A DNA stretch of 64,000 nt from Chloroflexota bacterium. Its GTDB lineage: Bacteria; Chloroflexota; UBA11872. The stretch is from NCBI GenBank assembly GCA_022824495.1, contig JAJDZU010000003.1, forward strand, positions 62,001 through 126,000, given 5' to 3'. Position numbers and translations under genes: made by a program. The notes under the pieces are model-generated. The model was given only the letters and a program-made list of their open reading frames with translations, had not been told where the DNA came from and made no database searches. Each line of letters begins with the position of its first letter. Position 1 is the stretch's first letter. Below are positions 19,750 through 28,382 of the stretch, piece after piece.

Positions 19750-20595
19750 TCAGTTAAGATGTACCCAGAGTTTCGCAATAGGAGCTTCGGCTCCAGCATA
19801 AATGGACGAAATGATTGCAAGCATTATGAGGATTAGTGCGGTCGTTCCTTGGAAGCGTAACTCACCTGGGAAAGCATGAGACGCCATATAGAGGCTGCTG
19901 AGAATGATCGATGTTGCTGTCAGCGCACCAACAATGAGTGTAAGTGAAGCTACGACCCACGCGGGAGGACCATTCGCTCTGGCGGACGCTGCGGCTGTTT
20001 GGCTCAGGACGGCTTCCAGCCAGGAAAGCGGCTTCGGCAGGCTTGGCTCAAGGTAGAGATCAAAACGTAAATCCTGGTCCGGGAATGTCACAAGATCGTC
20101 ATCGCGCAATTCGCCGGGCGGGTAGAAGTCTCCACGTAGAAATGCGTAGTGGATACTGGCTTCCGGAGAACTAAGCACCGACTCCATTCGCAGATAGAGC
20201 CGATCCCCTCGGGAGACATGATCCGGATCAAAGACTACACGTGCTTGCCAGGGAGCTCTCGTGCGATCGAAGACGACGATGCCGGAAGCTAAGACGTCCT
20301 GTTTATCGACGCCGTCGATTAGCTCGAATGTAACCTGAATGTGCTCCCCTGCTGGGATCTGTGTACGCATCCAGATGTCAATGCGTGATAGTCTATCGGA
20401 AGGGACGGTCAATGTTTGACCCTTTACGCCGCTCAGAGCTTGCGTGAAGGCTGGGATACGTCCTTTGGAAGAGTCGCCAAGCGGCATATGCACGGGTTGA
20501 ACGCCAAGAATCACCAGCCATGCAAGAGCCGCAACGGCCGAGAGTGCAAGAGCGATCTGAGCTAAAGGATAGTCAAAGCTGCGGCGGATCTGCAC
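19750..20595 (-). CDS. Membrane-anchored protein of unknown function
   Basis: About 281 residues if it begins at GTG 20595, five bases after the upstream stop; an ATG at 20646 would overlap the upstream gene by 47 bases. There is one hydrophobic segment at the N-terminus (IALALSAVAALAWLVILGV), a central soluble region of about 170 residues rich in beta-prone sequence (IDIWMRTQIPAGEHIQVTFEL), and two C-terminal hydrophobic segments. It has no catalytic motif I recognise. The arrangement suggests a periplasmic/external beta-sandwich domain held by membrane helices. Coupled to the DUF2142-like gene, it may assist glycan transfer. Noticeably less GC-rich than the PKS region. Confidence 0.6.
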   Translation of the reverse strand: MQIRRSFDYPLAQIALALSAVAALAWLVILGVQPVHMPLGDSSKGRIPAFTQALSGVKGQTLTVPSDRLSRIDIWMRTQIPAGEHIQVTFELIDGVDKQDVLASGIVVFDRTRAPWQARVVFDPDHVSRGDRLYLRMESVLSSPEASIHYAFLRGDFYPPGELRDDDLVTFPDQDLRFDLYLEPSLPKPLSWLEAVLSQTAAASARANGPPAWVVASLTLIVGALTATSIILSSLYMASHAFPGELRFQGTTALILIMLAIISSIYAGAEAPIAKLWVHLN

Positions 20596-20599
20596 AGGA

Positions 20600-21901
20600 T
20601 CACCGATTAACGTCGGGGAGAATAGAGTGCACGAAATAGGCTCCATTTGCTGCCAACATAATGGGAATTGTGGCCGCGGCTGCTAAGGACGATTTGGGTA
20701 TATATCGTGGAAGCACCGACATCCCGGAGACAACTAGCGCGACGAATGCTACGATTGATGGGAATACATACCGTCCATGAAGCGCTACGTCCACTGCGTA
20801 ACTGCTCCAAAAGCTAACCATCCATAAACCGATGTGAAGAAACACCAATAGAAAAATCGCTGATAACATGTTGTCGGCTCGTTTAAGCCAAAGTGATCTG
20901 GCAATGCGGGCAGTCAGGCCGACAGCTGCTGCTGCGGTGAGTGCCGCAAATGAAAGGTACGCGGCACCAGGTAGCTTAAGACGGTGGATTCCATAACCTG
21001 CCCAGAATGTGGCGAAATTTTCAGCCCACCAATTCGTGCTGGTCGCAAAATCAATGGGGCTGAGACCTTGTGCTCTTGGGGGTATTGGGGCTCCACCCGA
21101 TGCATCAACGGCGGCCTGCGTAAAGCTCACACCGACGGGATCGTCGTATAGTAGCCAATTCCGGACATACCACCAGCAAGCAATAGCACCTGCGATCCCA
21201 AGGACCAGCACGGCTTTTCGAATGAGAGTTAGTGGCGTTCTATAGAAATGCCAGATGATCGTGACGATAGTGGCAGGAAACAACAAGAGTCCTGTGTATT
21301 TATGTAATGCGACGAGAGCCAGCGTAAACCCCAGCAGCATTGTGTCGAATGTGGAGAATGTCGAGTGATGCGCACGGATCAATGCGTACGTTGCGATAGT
21401 TGAAACGGCAATAGCTGGGGCATCGTTCGTGTAATATGTATGAACGAGCGTGAACATGGGCACAGTCGCCATAACAGTAACTCCCCATAGAGGGGCTATG
21501 GAGGTACGGGAAAACAACAGTCGTAACGTCAAATATGCGAACCATAATGTGATTGGATATAGCGCAACCATGAATAGCCTCGCGATATGAACGTTGAGAT
21601 CATAGTTGTCTGAACCTAGTATCGCGATAACGACGGCTACTGGTATCGCTGTTAAGTTCGGTGTAAGCTCGTAGGCGACTTGAGCGCGGATAGGTCCATC
21701 GGCGAATTCTCCGGGTTCGTACGGCTCAAATCGAGGAAGTTCACCGGTAACGACCATTTGTTCCACAACGCCGAAGTGACTCTTCTCATCGGGTCCTCCA
21801 CTTCCGGGTACTCGGACAAATGACCAAAGGAGTGCGTTCAGTGTTGCGAACGAAAGCAATAACGCGACTAGGCGTGTCTGTGTCGTGGCAGTCAATTTCA
21901 T
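20600..21901 (-). CDS. GT-C-like membrane protein, DUF2142-related
   Basis: A 433-residue polytopic protein with about ten hydrophobic segments. After the first helix comes GGPDEKSHF (35-43), matching the PDExxHF first-loop motif characteristic of DUF2142 and related GT-C glycosyltransferases that use polyprenyl-phosphate sugars. A later WWYVRNWLLYDDP segment is also typical of that group. It is smaller than the array proteins and lacks their large soluble half. With the GT2 nearby (donor-lipid synthesis) it makes a plausible donor/transferase pair. Base composition is markedly more AT-rich than the flanking regions, suggesting transfer. Catalytic role inferred. Confidence 0.7.
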   Translation of the reverse strand: MKLTATTQTRLVALLLSFATLNALLWSFVRVPGSGGPDEKSHFGVVEQMVVTGELPRFEPYEPGEFADGPIRAQVAYELTPNLTAIPVAVVIAILGSDNYDLNVHIARLFMVALYPITLWFAYLTLRLLFSRTSIAPLWGVTVMATVPMFTLVHTYYTNDAPAIAVSTIATYALIRAHHSTFSTFDTMLLGFTLALVALHKYTGLLLFPATIVTIIWHFYRTPLTLIRKAVLVLGIAGAIACWWYVRNWLLYDDPVGVSFTQAAVDASGGAPIPPRAQGLSPIDFATSTNWWAENFATFWAGYGIHRLKLPGAAYLSFAALTAAAAVGLTARIARSLWLKRADNMLSAIFLLVFLHIGLWMVSFWSSYAVDVALHGRYVFPSIVAFVALVVSGMSVLPRYIPKSSLAAAATIPIMLAANGAYFVHSILPDVNR

Positions 21902-21988
21902 GCTCTACGGTCTGGCTGAATCGTGCCTGAACGAATGACTAGTTCAATAGCTGGGCTTGACACGCTTGAATTGTTCAAGCCAGAGGAT

Positions 21989-22765
21989 TCACGCAGCGAG
22001 CCATCCGCCGTCGACGGGTACGACCACGCCGGTCAGGTACGCAGAAGCCTCAGAGGCAAGAAACACGGCGGTGCCGACCATGTCGCTCGGTTCCCCGTGT
22101 CTGCCCTGGGGAATGCGTCCCATGAGCCAGTCGCGGGTTTCAGGGTCCTCAAAGCGTGGACGCGTCAGTTCCGTAAAGACGTAGCCTGGGGCGATGGCAT
22201 TGATGGTGATGCCGCTCTGGGCAAACTCTACGGCCAGCGCCTTCGTGAGTTGCGCAACGCCACCCTTGGTTGCCCCGTAGACCGAAACTTGCGCAAATCC
22301 CAAAAACGAGGTGAGCGAGGCGGTGTTGATGATCCGCCCGTAACCTTGGGGTTGCATAAGGCGGATGCCGTGCTGGCATGCGAAGAAGAGGCTGCGCAGG
22401 TTTAGATTGGCGACGTGATCCCAGTCAGCGGGCGATATCTCCAGGAGCGGCTTGCGAAATCCAGTGCCCGCGTTGTTGAACAGAATGTCCAACTGGCCAA
22501 ACTCCGTCTCAGTGGATTCGAAAACGTCGGCCAGCGCGTCCAGATCTGAGAGGTCGGCGGGCAGGGCAAGCGCCCTCCGTCCAAGCAATCCAATTTCGTC
22601 GCACACCGCGTCCAGTTGGTCGGCAGATCGGGCGGAGACGGCCACGTCGGCCCCGGCAGCCGCCAATCCCAGCGCAATCGCCCGTCCGATGCCTCGCCCG
22701 GCCCCGGTCACCAGGGCCACCCGGTCAGTCAGGTCAAACGGACTCCTGGTCGGTGCATCCTGCAT
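21989..22765 (-). CDS. SDR-family oxidoreductase (gluconate 5-dehydrogenase / KduD-like)
   Basis: An NAD(P)-dependent short-chain dehydrogenase of about 258 residues from ATG 22765 (MQDAPTRSPF); an eight-codon upstream extension to 22789 is possible. It has the Rossmann motif TGAGRGIG (20-27), NNAG (97-100), the catalytic Ser150 and YxxxK (Y163, K167), and the usual PVDGG C-terminus. Similarity in layout to 2-deoxy-D-gluconate/gluconate dehydrogenases suggests a sugar-acid substrate, but SDR substrate calls from sequence are weak. It is divergently oriented from the peroxiredoxin with about 180 bases between starts. Confidence 0.85.
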   Translation of the reverse strand: MQDAPTRSPFDLTDRVALVTGAGRGIGRAIALGLAAAGADVAVSARSADQLDAVCDEIGLLGRRALALPADLSDLDALADVFESTETEFGQLDILFNNAGTGFRKPLLEISPADWDHVANLNLRSLFFACQHGIRLMQPQGYGRIINTASLTSFLGFAQVSVYGATKGGVAQLTKALAVEFAQSGITINAIAPGYVFTELTRPRFEDPETRDWLMGRIPQGRHGEPSDMVGTAVFLASEASAYLTGVVVPVDGGWLAA

Positions 22766-22944
22766 AGGGTTGACTCCTTCGCGCTTCACGCTGAAGATAT
22801 CAGGCAGAGTCTGCGGACCGTCCCTGCGACATTCGCAGCCTGGCCGGCCGGGACTTCCGGGGTTCCAGCGCGTCGCTCGCTCGGCATCTCACTGTCGCGC
22901 ACAATGAGGCTGCGTCGTTGCCGCCACTCCTGCGAGGTGCCCGC

Positions 22945-23415
22945 ATGGCTCTGCTTAATCCTGGTGACAGTGCACCCGAGTTCACGTTGACCGCCACCGA
23001 CGGGTCGCAAGTCACACTCTCGGATCTGCGCGGCCGCCGTGTGCTGCTTTATTTCTACCCGCGCGATGACACCCCGGGATGCACGATTGAGGCCTGCGGT
23101 TTCCGTGACAAACTTTCCGCACTGGCGTCCCGTGGCGTCGACGTCTACGGCATCAACGACGACGATGTTGACTCGCACCGGCGGTTTACTGCGAAGTACG
23201 ACCTGAACTTTCCTCTGCTGGCCGACACCGACCACGGCGTGATCGAAGCCTACGGTGCCTGGATCCGCAGGGAGATTCGTGGCCGTTCAGTCATGTGCGC
23301 CGATCGGGTGTCCTACCTGATCGATCCCGACGGCAACGTCGAACACGTGTGGCCAACCGTGGATCCCAACCTCCACGTCGACGAAATCGTTGCCCAACTG
23401 GACTCGAACGCCTAG
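22945..23415 (+). CDS. bcp: Peroxiredoxin, BCP/PrxQ type
   Basis: A thiol peroxidase of 156 residues from ATG 22945 (MALLNPGDSAPEF); nine extra codons upstream are open. The active site YPRDDTPGCTIEAC places the peroxidatic Cys46 and a resolving Cys51 five residues apart, as in atypical 2-Cys BCP proteins, which reduce hydroperoxides with thioredoxin. The remaining fold landmarks (VYGINDDD, FPLLADTDH, YLIDPDGNV) are complete. It stands alone between the SDR and tRNA-Thr. Confidence 0.9.
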   Translation: MALLNPGDSAPEFTLTATDGSQVTLSDLRGRRVLLYFYPRDDTPGCTIEACGFRDKLSALASRGVDVYGINDDDVDSHRRFTAKYDLNFPLLADTDHGVIEAYGAWIRREIRGRSVMCADRVSYLIDPDGNVEHVWPTVDPNLHVDEIVAQLDSNA

Positions 23416-23517
23416 GCGGAAATGGACCAGTATCGGCCGCAGCCTGCCGCGAGCGGCGAACGCGGTACGATCAACCAGCGGCGGCACCGCGGTGCCGTCG
23501 TCCGGCTACGGCCCCCG

Positions 23518-23593
23518 GCCCACATAGCTCAGTCGGTAGAGCGCGTTCTTGGTAAGAACGAGGTCTCCGGTTCAAATCCGGATGTGGGCTCCA
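23518..23593 (+). tRNA. tRNA-Thr (anticodon GGT)
   Basis: A complete cloverleaf. The seven-base acceptor stem GCCCACA pairs with TGTGGGC, the D-arm is GCTC...GAGC, the anticodon stem CGTTC/GAACG encloses loop TTGGTAA (anticodon GGT), and the T-arm is TCCGG-TTCAAAT-CCGGA. The CCA end is encoded at 23591-23593. It lies about 100 bases after the peroxiredoxin gene. Confidence 0.97.
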
Positions 23594-23756
23594 CCGCAGG
23601 TTGAAGATTCGGCGGCCCGTGCCCTGCCGCCAGCCATCCGTGCCAGAGCCGACGGTCGCCGAATCCTTGGATTCGCGTTGGTCCCGCCGTCGCGTCGCAT
23701 ATCCGGTTCACGCCAGCCGCTAGAGTGCACTGGTGCTTCTGACGTGGTGAAAAGCA

Positions 23757-24632
23757 ATGTCGGTGCTAAGCGAACTCGACTTGGAATTCTGGGAAGCAAA
23801 CGGGTACGTGGTGCTGCCCGGTGCCGTACCGAAGCCACAGCTTGCGGCGCTAGTCGACGTCATCTGGGCCTTCCTGGAGATGGACCCGGACAACCCGGAC
23901 GACTGGTACAAGTGGACCCCGTACGACCGAAACGATCCGCGCACCCCCATTTCCGAGGCTGGCATGGTGTCGATGTACCAGCATCAGGCCATGTGGGACA
24001 ACCGGCAGTACCCGCGGGTGTACCAGGCCTTCGCGCAGATCCTGGGCAGCGAGCGGTTATGGGTCTCGCTCGACCGGGTCAACATGAAGCCTCCCGTTCG
24101 AGCCGACCGGCCAGAGTGGGGGCACACGGGCATGATTCACTGGGACGTGGACACCTCGCGCCCGGCCATTCCGTTTGGCGTGCAAGGGGTGCTGTATCTG
24201 ACCGACACGGCGGAGAATCAGGGCGGCTTCCAGTGCGTTCCGGGTTTCCACCACGCCTTTGCCGACTGGGTGAAGTCGCAGCCCGCCGACCGCGATCCCT
24301 GGAGCCCTGACCTTGCTGGACTTGAGGTCAGGTCTATCGCCGGCAAAGCTGGCGACCTGATTATCTGGGACCGTCTGCTGGCGCATGGAAACGGCCACAA
24401 CACGTCGAACACGCCGCGCCTGGCTCAGTACATCACCATGCAGCCGGCCGAAGACGACGAGGAGCTTCGGCGGTTGCGCATCGAGTCGTGGCGGGAGCGC
24501 CGGCCGGCCAGGTCGCCTGGCGGTGGAGCCGGGTGGCCCCGCGATCCGCGCGACCGGGAGCACCGCACCCAGTCTCCGGCCGTCTTGACCAATCTGGGCA
24601 GGAAACTGCTGGGCCTGGATGCCTGGGACTGA
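23757..24632 (+). CDS. Phytanoyl-CoA dioxygenase family (PhyH) Fe(II)/2-oxoglutarate oxygenase
   Basis: A 291-residue non-heme iron oxygenase. It shows the HxD pair (H128, D130 in MIHWDVD), the distal His210 in LLAHGNGHN and an Arg at 221 for 2-oxoglutarate, on a double-stranded beta-helix layout. Such proteins hydroxylate lipid-like or small-molecule substrates; true phytanoyl-CoA activity should not be assumed. The last 50 residues are Arg-rich (RRPARSPGGG) and look disordered. It is a single gene, convergent with the isomerase pair downstream. PhyH genes are often abundant in uncultured marine bacteria. Confidence 0.85.
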   Translation: MSVLSELDLEFWEANGYVVLPGAVPKPQLAALVDVIWAFLEMDPDNPDDWYKWTPYDRNDPRTPISEAGMVSMYQHQAMWDNRQYPRVYQAFAQILGSERLWVSLDRVNMKPPVRADRPEWGHTGMIHWDVDTSRPAIPFGVQGVLYLTDTAENQGGFQCVPGFHHAFADWVKSQPADRDPWSPDLAGLEVRSIAGKAGDLIIWDRLLAHGNGHNTSNTPRLAQYITMQPAEDDEELRRLRIESWRERRPARSPGGGAGWPRDPRDREHRTQSPAVLTNLGRKLLGLDAWD

Positions 24633-24703
24633 CCGTTCGCCCGCGATCCGCAACGTCGCTCCCCGCGCGTATGGACGCTTGACCGGTCGGCGGCGTCGCC
24701 AGG

Positions 24704-25546
24704 CTAGCTGCCGGCGGACCGTCGAGCCGAATCGAGGGCGGCGAATGACTGTTCGGCCGCCGCCCAGGGATCGTAGTCCGGCCGACGCCAGATCATGGCG
24801 CTGACCTCGGCCGTGACCGGGATGGTGGAGTTGTGCTCCGCCAGGATTCGGAAGTACTCGCCCAGGTCCAGACGACCCTCGCCGGGAAGCTGAAAGACCA
24901 CCTCCCCGTCGGCGCCGATGTAGCCGTCCTTGACGTGGATGTGCGCGGCATAGGGCAGGCATGCCTCGATGCATTGGCGCACGTCCATCGCCTGCACGTG
25001 GAAGTGGCTGATATCGAAGTTGAGCCGAAGCGCCGGATGACTGGTCTGTTCCATCAGCCAGACGGCCTTTTCCGGGCTGTCCAGCGGGTTTCCCACGTGC
25101 GGCTCGACAGCCAGGATGACCCCGTGCTCCTGCGCGATATCGGCCAGCGCAACCAGGCGGTCCGCAATCCGTGTGCGGCCACTGTCCCAGGGTGGACTCT
25201 GGTGCCCAATCGGAGAGCTGAGAACAGTCGGGGCATCCGAAGAGGAGAGGTCGCGGGCCAGTCGGCAGACGGCGCGAAACTCGGCGTCGACCACCGGCTG
25301 GCCTCTGCCTTCCTCGCACAGCGGCAGCAAGGCCATGAGTGCCGGGGAGTCGAACCCCTGCTCTCGAATCGCATCCGACAGCCTGGACCGATCGTCTCGG
25401 TTCAGACACGCCGGTGCGGTGGCCCAACCCTCGCCGGCCAGGATCTCAATGGCCTCGTACCCGATCCGACGCACGCGCGGCAGGATCTCAAACACATCCA
25501 CGTCCCGAAAGGCGTAGGTTCCCGCACCCAACTTGACATAACCCAT
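24704..25546 (-). CDS. Sugar phosphate isomerase/epimerase (xylose isomerase-like TIM barrel)
   Basis: A 280-residue AP_endonuc_2-type TIM barrel. Metal-ligand positions are recognisable: VEPHVGN, NFDISHFH, HIHVKDG and TAEVS provide the Glu/Asp/His/Glu set of this superfamily. The family includes hydroxypyruvate isomerase, inosose dehydratase/isomerase and tagatose epimerase. It starts 2 bases after the stop of the DJ-1-like gene, so the two form an operon. Substrate unknown. Confidence 0.82.
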   Translation of the reverse strand: MGYVKLGAGTYAFRDVDVFEILPRVRRIGYEAIEILAGEGWATAPACLNRDDRSRLSDAIREQGFDSPALMALLPLCEEGRGQPVVDAEFRAVCRLARDLSSSDAPTVLSSPIGHQSPPWDSGRTRIADRLVALADIAQEHGVILAVEPHVGNPLDSPEKAVWLMEQTSHPALRLNFDISHFHVQAMDVRQCIEACLPYAAHIHVKDGYIGADGEVVFQLPGEGRLDLGEYFRILAEHNSTIPVTAEVSAMIWRRPDYDPWAAAEQSFAALDSARRSAGS

Positions 25547-25548
25547 GC

Positions 25549-26139
25549 TCAGCGCGACTCTCGCATGCGTTGGCGCTCGGCCTTCAGCAGTTCGATCCAG
25601 TGCTTCATGTACTGCGCATGGTTGTGCCAGGTTCGCCCCGAGACCAGGTTGCGGTCGATCGCCCAGGTCTCTTCCGAGTAGATCCCGCCGCAGACTTCCA
25701 AATCAAACTTGCATTTCGGGACACACGCCATGGTGCGCCCCTCCACGACGCCTGCATACGCGGGGATTTCCACGCCGTGGCAAACGGAGGCCGCCGGCTT
25801 GTTGTGCTCGAAGAAGTAGCGCGTGATGCGGACCAGGTCAGGGTCGTAGCGGATGTACTCGGGCGCACGTCCTCCTGAAAAGAATATCCCCACGTACGCC
25901 TCGGGCTCCACCTCGGCGAAGGCCACATCGGCCTGGATGGTGTAACCCTCGTATTCGCGCGTGATTTCCCAGCCGGTTTGGGGAATCTCGTGCAGGACCA
26001 TCTGGTACCGGCGCTTTTGGGGCCCGGCGACCACCGGGCGAAAACCGTCCTCCTGCAGCCGCAGTATTGGGTAGAGCGTGTCCACCGTCTCGGTGGCGTC
26101 GCCCACGATGATGAGAACGCCATCCGCATCCGTGTTCAT
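25549..26139 (-). CDS. DJ-1/PfpI family protein
   Basis: A 196-residue glutamine-amidotransferase-like fold. The nucleophile elbow ASVCHGVEI places Cys120 next to His121, and FSGGRAPEYIRYDP is the characteristic segment contributing the acidic partner. Members are glyoxalases/deglycases, chaperones or peptidases. Operon with the sugar isomerase, 2-base gap, suggests carbohydrate or reactive-carbonyl metabolism. A specific activity cannot be chosen. Confidence 0.82.
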   Translation of the reverse strand: MNTDADGVLIIVGDATETVDTLYPILRLQEDGFRPVVAGPQKRRYQMVLHEIPQTGWEITREYEGYTIQADVAFAEVEPEAYVGIFFSGGRAPEYIRYDPDLVRITRYFFEHNKPAASVCHGVEIPAYAGVVEGRTMACVPKCKFDLEVCGGIYSEETWAIDRNLVSGRTWHNHAQYMKHWIELLKAERQRMRESR

Positions 26140-26595
26140 GTCAGCCGCCTCCGCGCCGTTTGAATTCGTGCCGCGCCCGGAAACACTGGCGACACCACGC
26201 TAGTCTTCAGGGATGTACTACGTCCCAGGCGGACTTGCCGGCGTGATAGCGCCAGATGCCGCAGCGTACATTGCGAGCGGCGGCGCCCCGGATCGCGCTG
26301 CTTGGCTAGGTGGGGCGTGACGGTTCACATCCGCGAGGCCAAGGGCTTGCGTTCGCGTCCGCTACCCATGCTCAGCGGCGAATCGAATCTTCGTTTCAGG
26401 GTCCGCTGACGTCGCGCCCCTTGGCCAGGAATCGAGACTTGCCAATGACTGGCTTTATTGCTCGTCACGTCTGCCGCATCTCTTGCGAGGTGATCGCCTC
26501 GGTCAACCGAGTCAGACCCCGAACGTAAGCCTCCGGACGCTGAATGCCCGACGGCGGCAGTTACGCTCTACTTTCGATGACCGCTCTGGAGGTCA
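26140..26595. other. Intergenic region upstream of the permease
   Basis: A 456-base divergent gap. The only coding-like item is a 35-codon frame at 26213-26320 (MYYVPGGLAGVIAP...), which I cannot assign and would treat as doubtful. No recognisable riboswitch or repeat seen. Confidence 0.35.
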
Positions 26596-28338
26596 ATGTT
26601 GGCGTCGATCCGCGCGGACCAGTCAATACGGTACGAGCCTGACGAGCCATGCCCGCCTCTGGTGGCGATTGGCGTTGGGTTTCAGGGAGTCTTGCTGGTC
26701 TTGGCGCCGATTGTGCTGGTTGTCGCCATCAGCGTGCTGGCGGCCGGCCAGGATGAGCAGCGCCTGACCTGGGCCGTGTTTGCGGCGCTAATCGTCAGCG
26801 GCATCGTCACTATTGTTCAGGCGGTCAGGATCGGGCGCCTGGGCCTTGGCCACGTGCTGGTCACCGGAATCACCCCCAACTTCATCGCCGTCTCAGTGCT
26901 GGCGCTGTCCGAGGGAGGCCCGGCCACCTTGGCAAGTCTGCTGGTGCTCTCGTCGTTCTTTTATCTGGCTGTGGGGACATGGCTCCCGCAACTGCGTCGC
27001 ATCATCACGCCGGCAGTCTCCGGCACTGTTCTGATGCTCATCGCGGTGATCCTTCTGCCCATCTCATTTGATCGGTTGCAGGAGGTCCCGGAGGGCACGC
27101 CAACGTTCGCGGGACCCGTAGTAGCAGCGGTGACGCTGGCTGTGACGACAATTCTTGCCTTGCGCGCCCCTGGCGCGTTGCGAATCTGGTCGCCGCTGAT
27201 CGGTATCGCGACGGGCTGCGCGGCCGCCGTGCTATTCGGGCTGTACGACCTTGAACGACTGCGCGACGCGCCCTGGATCGGGATACCCGGCGCCGCCTTC
27301 CCCGGACTTGACCTCACGCCGACGGCGGGGTTTTGGGCGCTGCTCCCAATGTTCCTGGTCGTAACGCTCGTGCAGGCAATCAAGGCCGTCGGCGACGGGG
27401 TGGTCGTGCAGCAGGTGGCCTGGCGGCGTCCGCGGGCCACGGATTTCCGCCTGATCCAGGGCACCATCTACGCCAGTGCCCTGGGCATGCTAATTGCCGG
27501 CTTGGTTGGAATCCCGCCCACGACTTCTTACTCATCGTCCAGCGTCTCGCTCATCACGCTGACGGGCGTTGCCGCGCGGCGCGTTGGCTACGCCATCGGG
27601 ATCATCCTGATCGGCCTTGCCGTCTTTCCCAAGGTCGCGGGCTTGCTGCTTACCATTCCCAACCCCGTCATGGGCGCCTTCCTGCTGGTGGCGATCGGGA
27701 CGCTGTTTATCGAAGGCGTTCGGACCGTCGCGAGGGCTGGACTGGACGGTCAGACCACCCTGGTGGTCGGCTTGGCATTTGCCTTGGGCGTTGGCTTCCA
27801 AAACCAGAACGTATTTCAAGATCTGCTTGACGAGCCATGGAGTTCCTTGCTCGGCAACGGCATCACGGTCGGTGCCGCGACAGCAATTGGACTGACTGTC
27901 CTGCTGGAGTTGACAAAGTCGCGAGGCCGACGACTTGAGGCGCGGCTGGCCGTGGCCGAATTACCTCGTCTTGACGCATTCCTCCAGGAAGTTGCCTCCG
28001 CAATGCGTTGGAACGCAGCCTCGGCCGAAAGGCTGCGATCGGCAGGCGAGGAGGCGCTCTCGAGTCTTTTGCAGTCGGACGACCAGGACTCTCAGGAAGA
28101 GGCGCCGCGCCTGATCGTCACGGCAAGTCCCGAGGGCCCGGCGGTGGAGCTGGAATTCCTGACTGTCTTCGAGGAGGCGAATCTGGCGGATCGTCTGGCG
28201 TACCTGGATGAGGAGACCGAGACGATGGGCGATCGAGATCTGTCGTTTCGACTGTTGCGGCACTACGCATCGTCAGTCCGGCATCAGAAATACCAGGGAT
28301 TAGACATCGTGACAGTCCGGGTCGACGCCTCGCCGTAG
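26596..28338 (+). CDS. NCS2 (xanthine/uracil-type) permease with C-terminal degenerate RsbW-like domain
   Basis: A 580-residue protein. Residues about 20-430 form the multi-span nucleobase/ascorbate transporter core (GITPNFIAVSVLALSEG, IPPTTSYSSSS in the place of the usual nucleobase-binding helix, IPNPVMGAFLLVAIG). After LELTKSRGRR a soluble region of about 130 residues follows. Its AGEEALSSLL and DLSFRLLRHYASSVRHQKYQG patterns recall the N- and G-box regions of anti-sigma-type HATPase domains, but the key Asn and glycines are missing. GGAGG lies just before the ATG. Likely a proton-coupled purine/pyrimidine importer whose C-terminal domain is a non-catalytic regulatory module. Confidence 0.78.
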   Translation: MLASIRADQSIRYEPDEPCPPLVAIGVGFQGVLLVLAPIVLVVAISVLAAGQDEQRLTWAVFAALIVSGIVTIVQAVRIGRLGLGHVLVTGITPNFIAVSVLALSEGGPATLASLLVLSSFFYLAVGTWLPQLRRIITPAVSGTVLMLIAVILLPISFDRLQEVPEGTPTFAGPVVAAVTLAVTTILALRAPGALRIWSPLIGIATGCAAAVLFGLYDLERLRDAPWIGIPGAAFPGLDLTPTAGFWALLPMFLVVTLVQAIKAVGDGVVVQQVAWRRPRATDFRLIQGTIYASALGMLIAGLVGIPPTTSYSSSSVSLITLTGVAARRVGYAIGIILIGLAVFPKVAGLLLTIPNPVMGAFLLVAIGTLFIEGVRTVARAGLDGQTTLVVGLAFALGVGFQNQNVFQDLLDEPWSSLLGNGITVGAATAIGLTVLLELTKSRGRRLEARLAVAELPRLDAFLQEVASAMRWNAASAERLRSAGEEALSSLLQSDDQDSQEEAPRLIVTASPEGPAVELEFLTVFEEANLADRLAYLDEETETMGDRDLSFRLLRHYASSVRHQKYQGLDIVTVRVDASP

Positions 28339-28382
28339 CTGCAGCGGGCCTCGGTCACATCACCGCGGGCTTGGCGCCAGCT

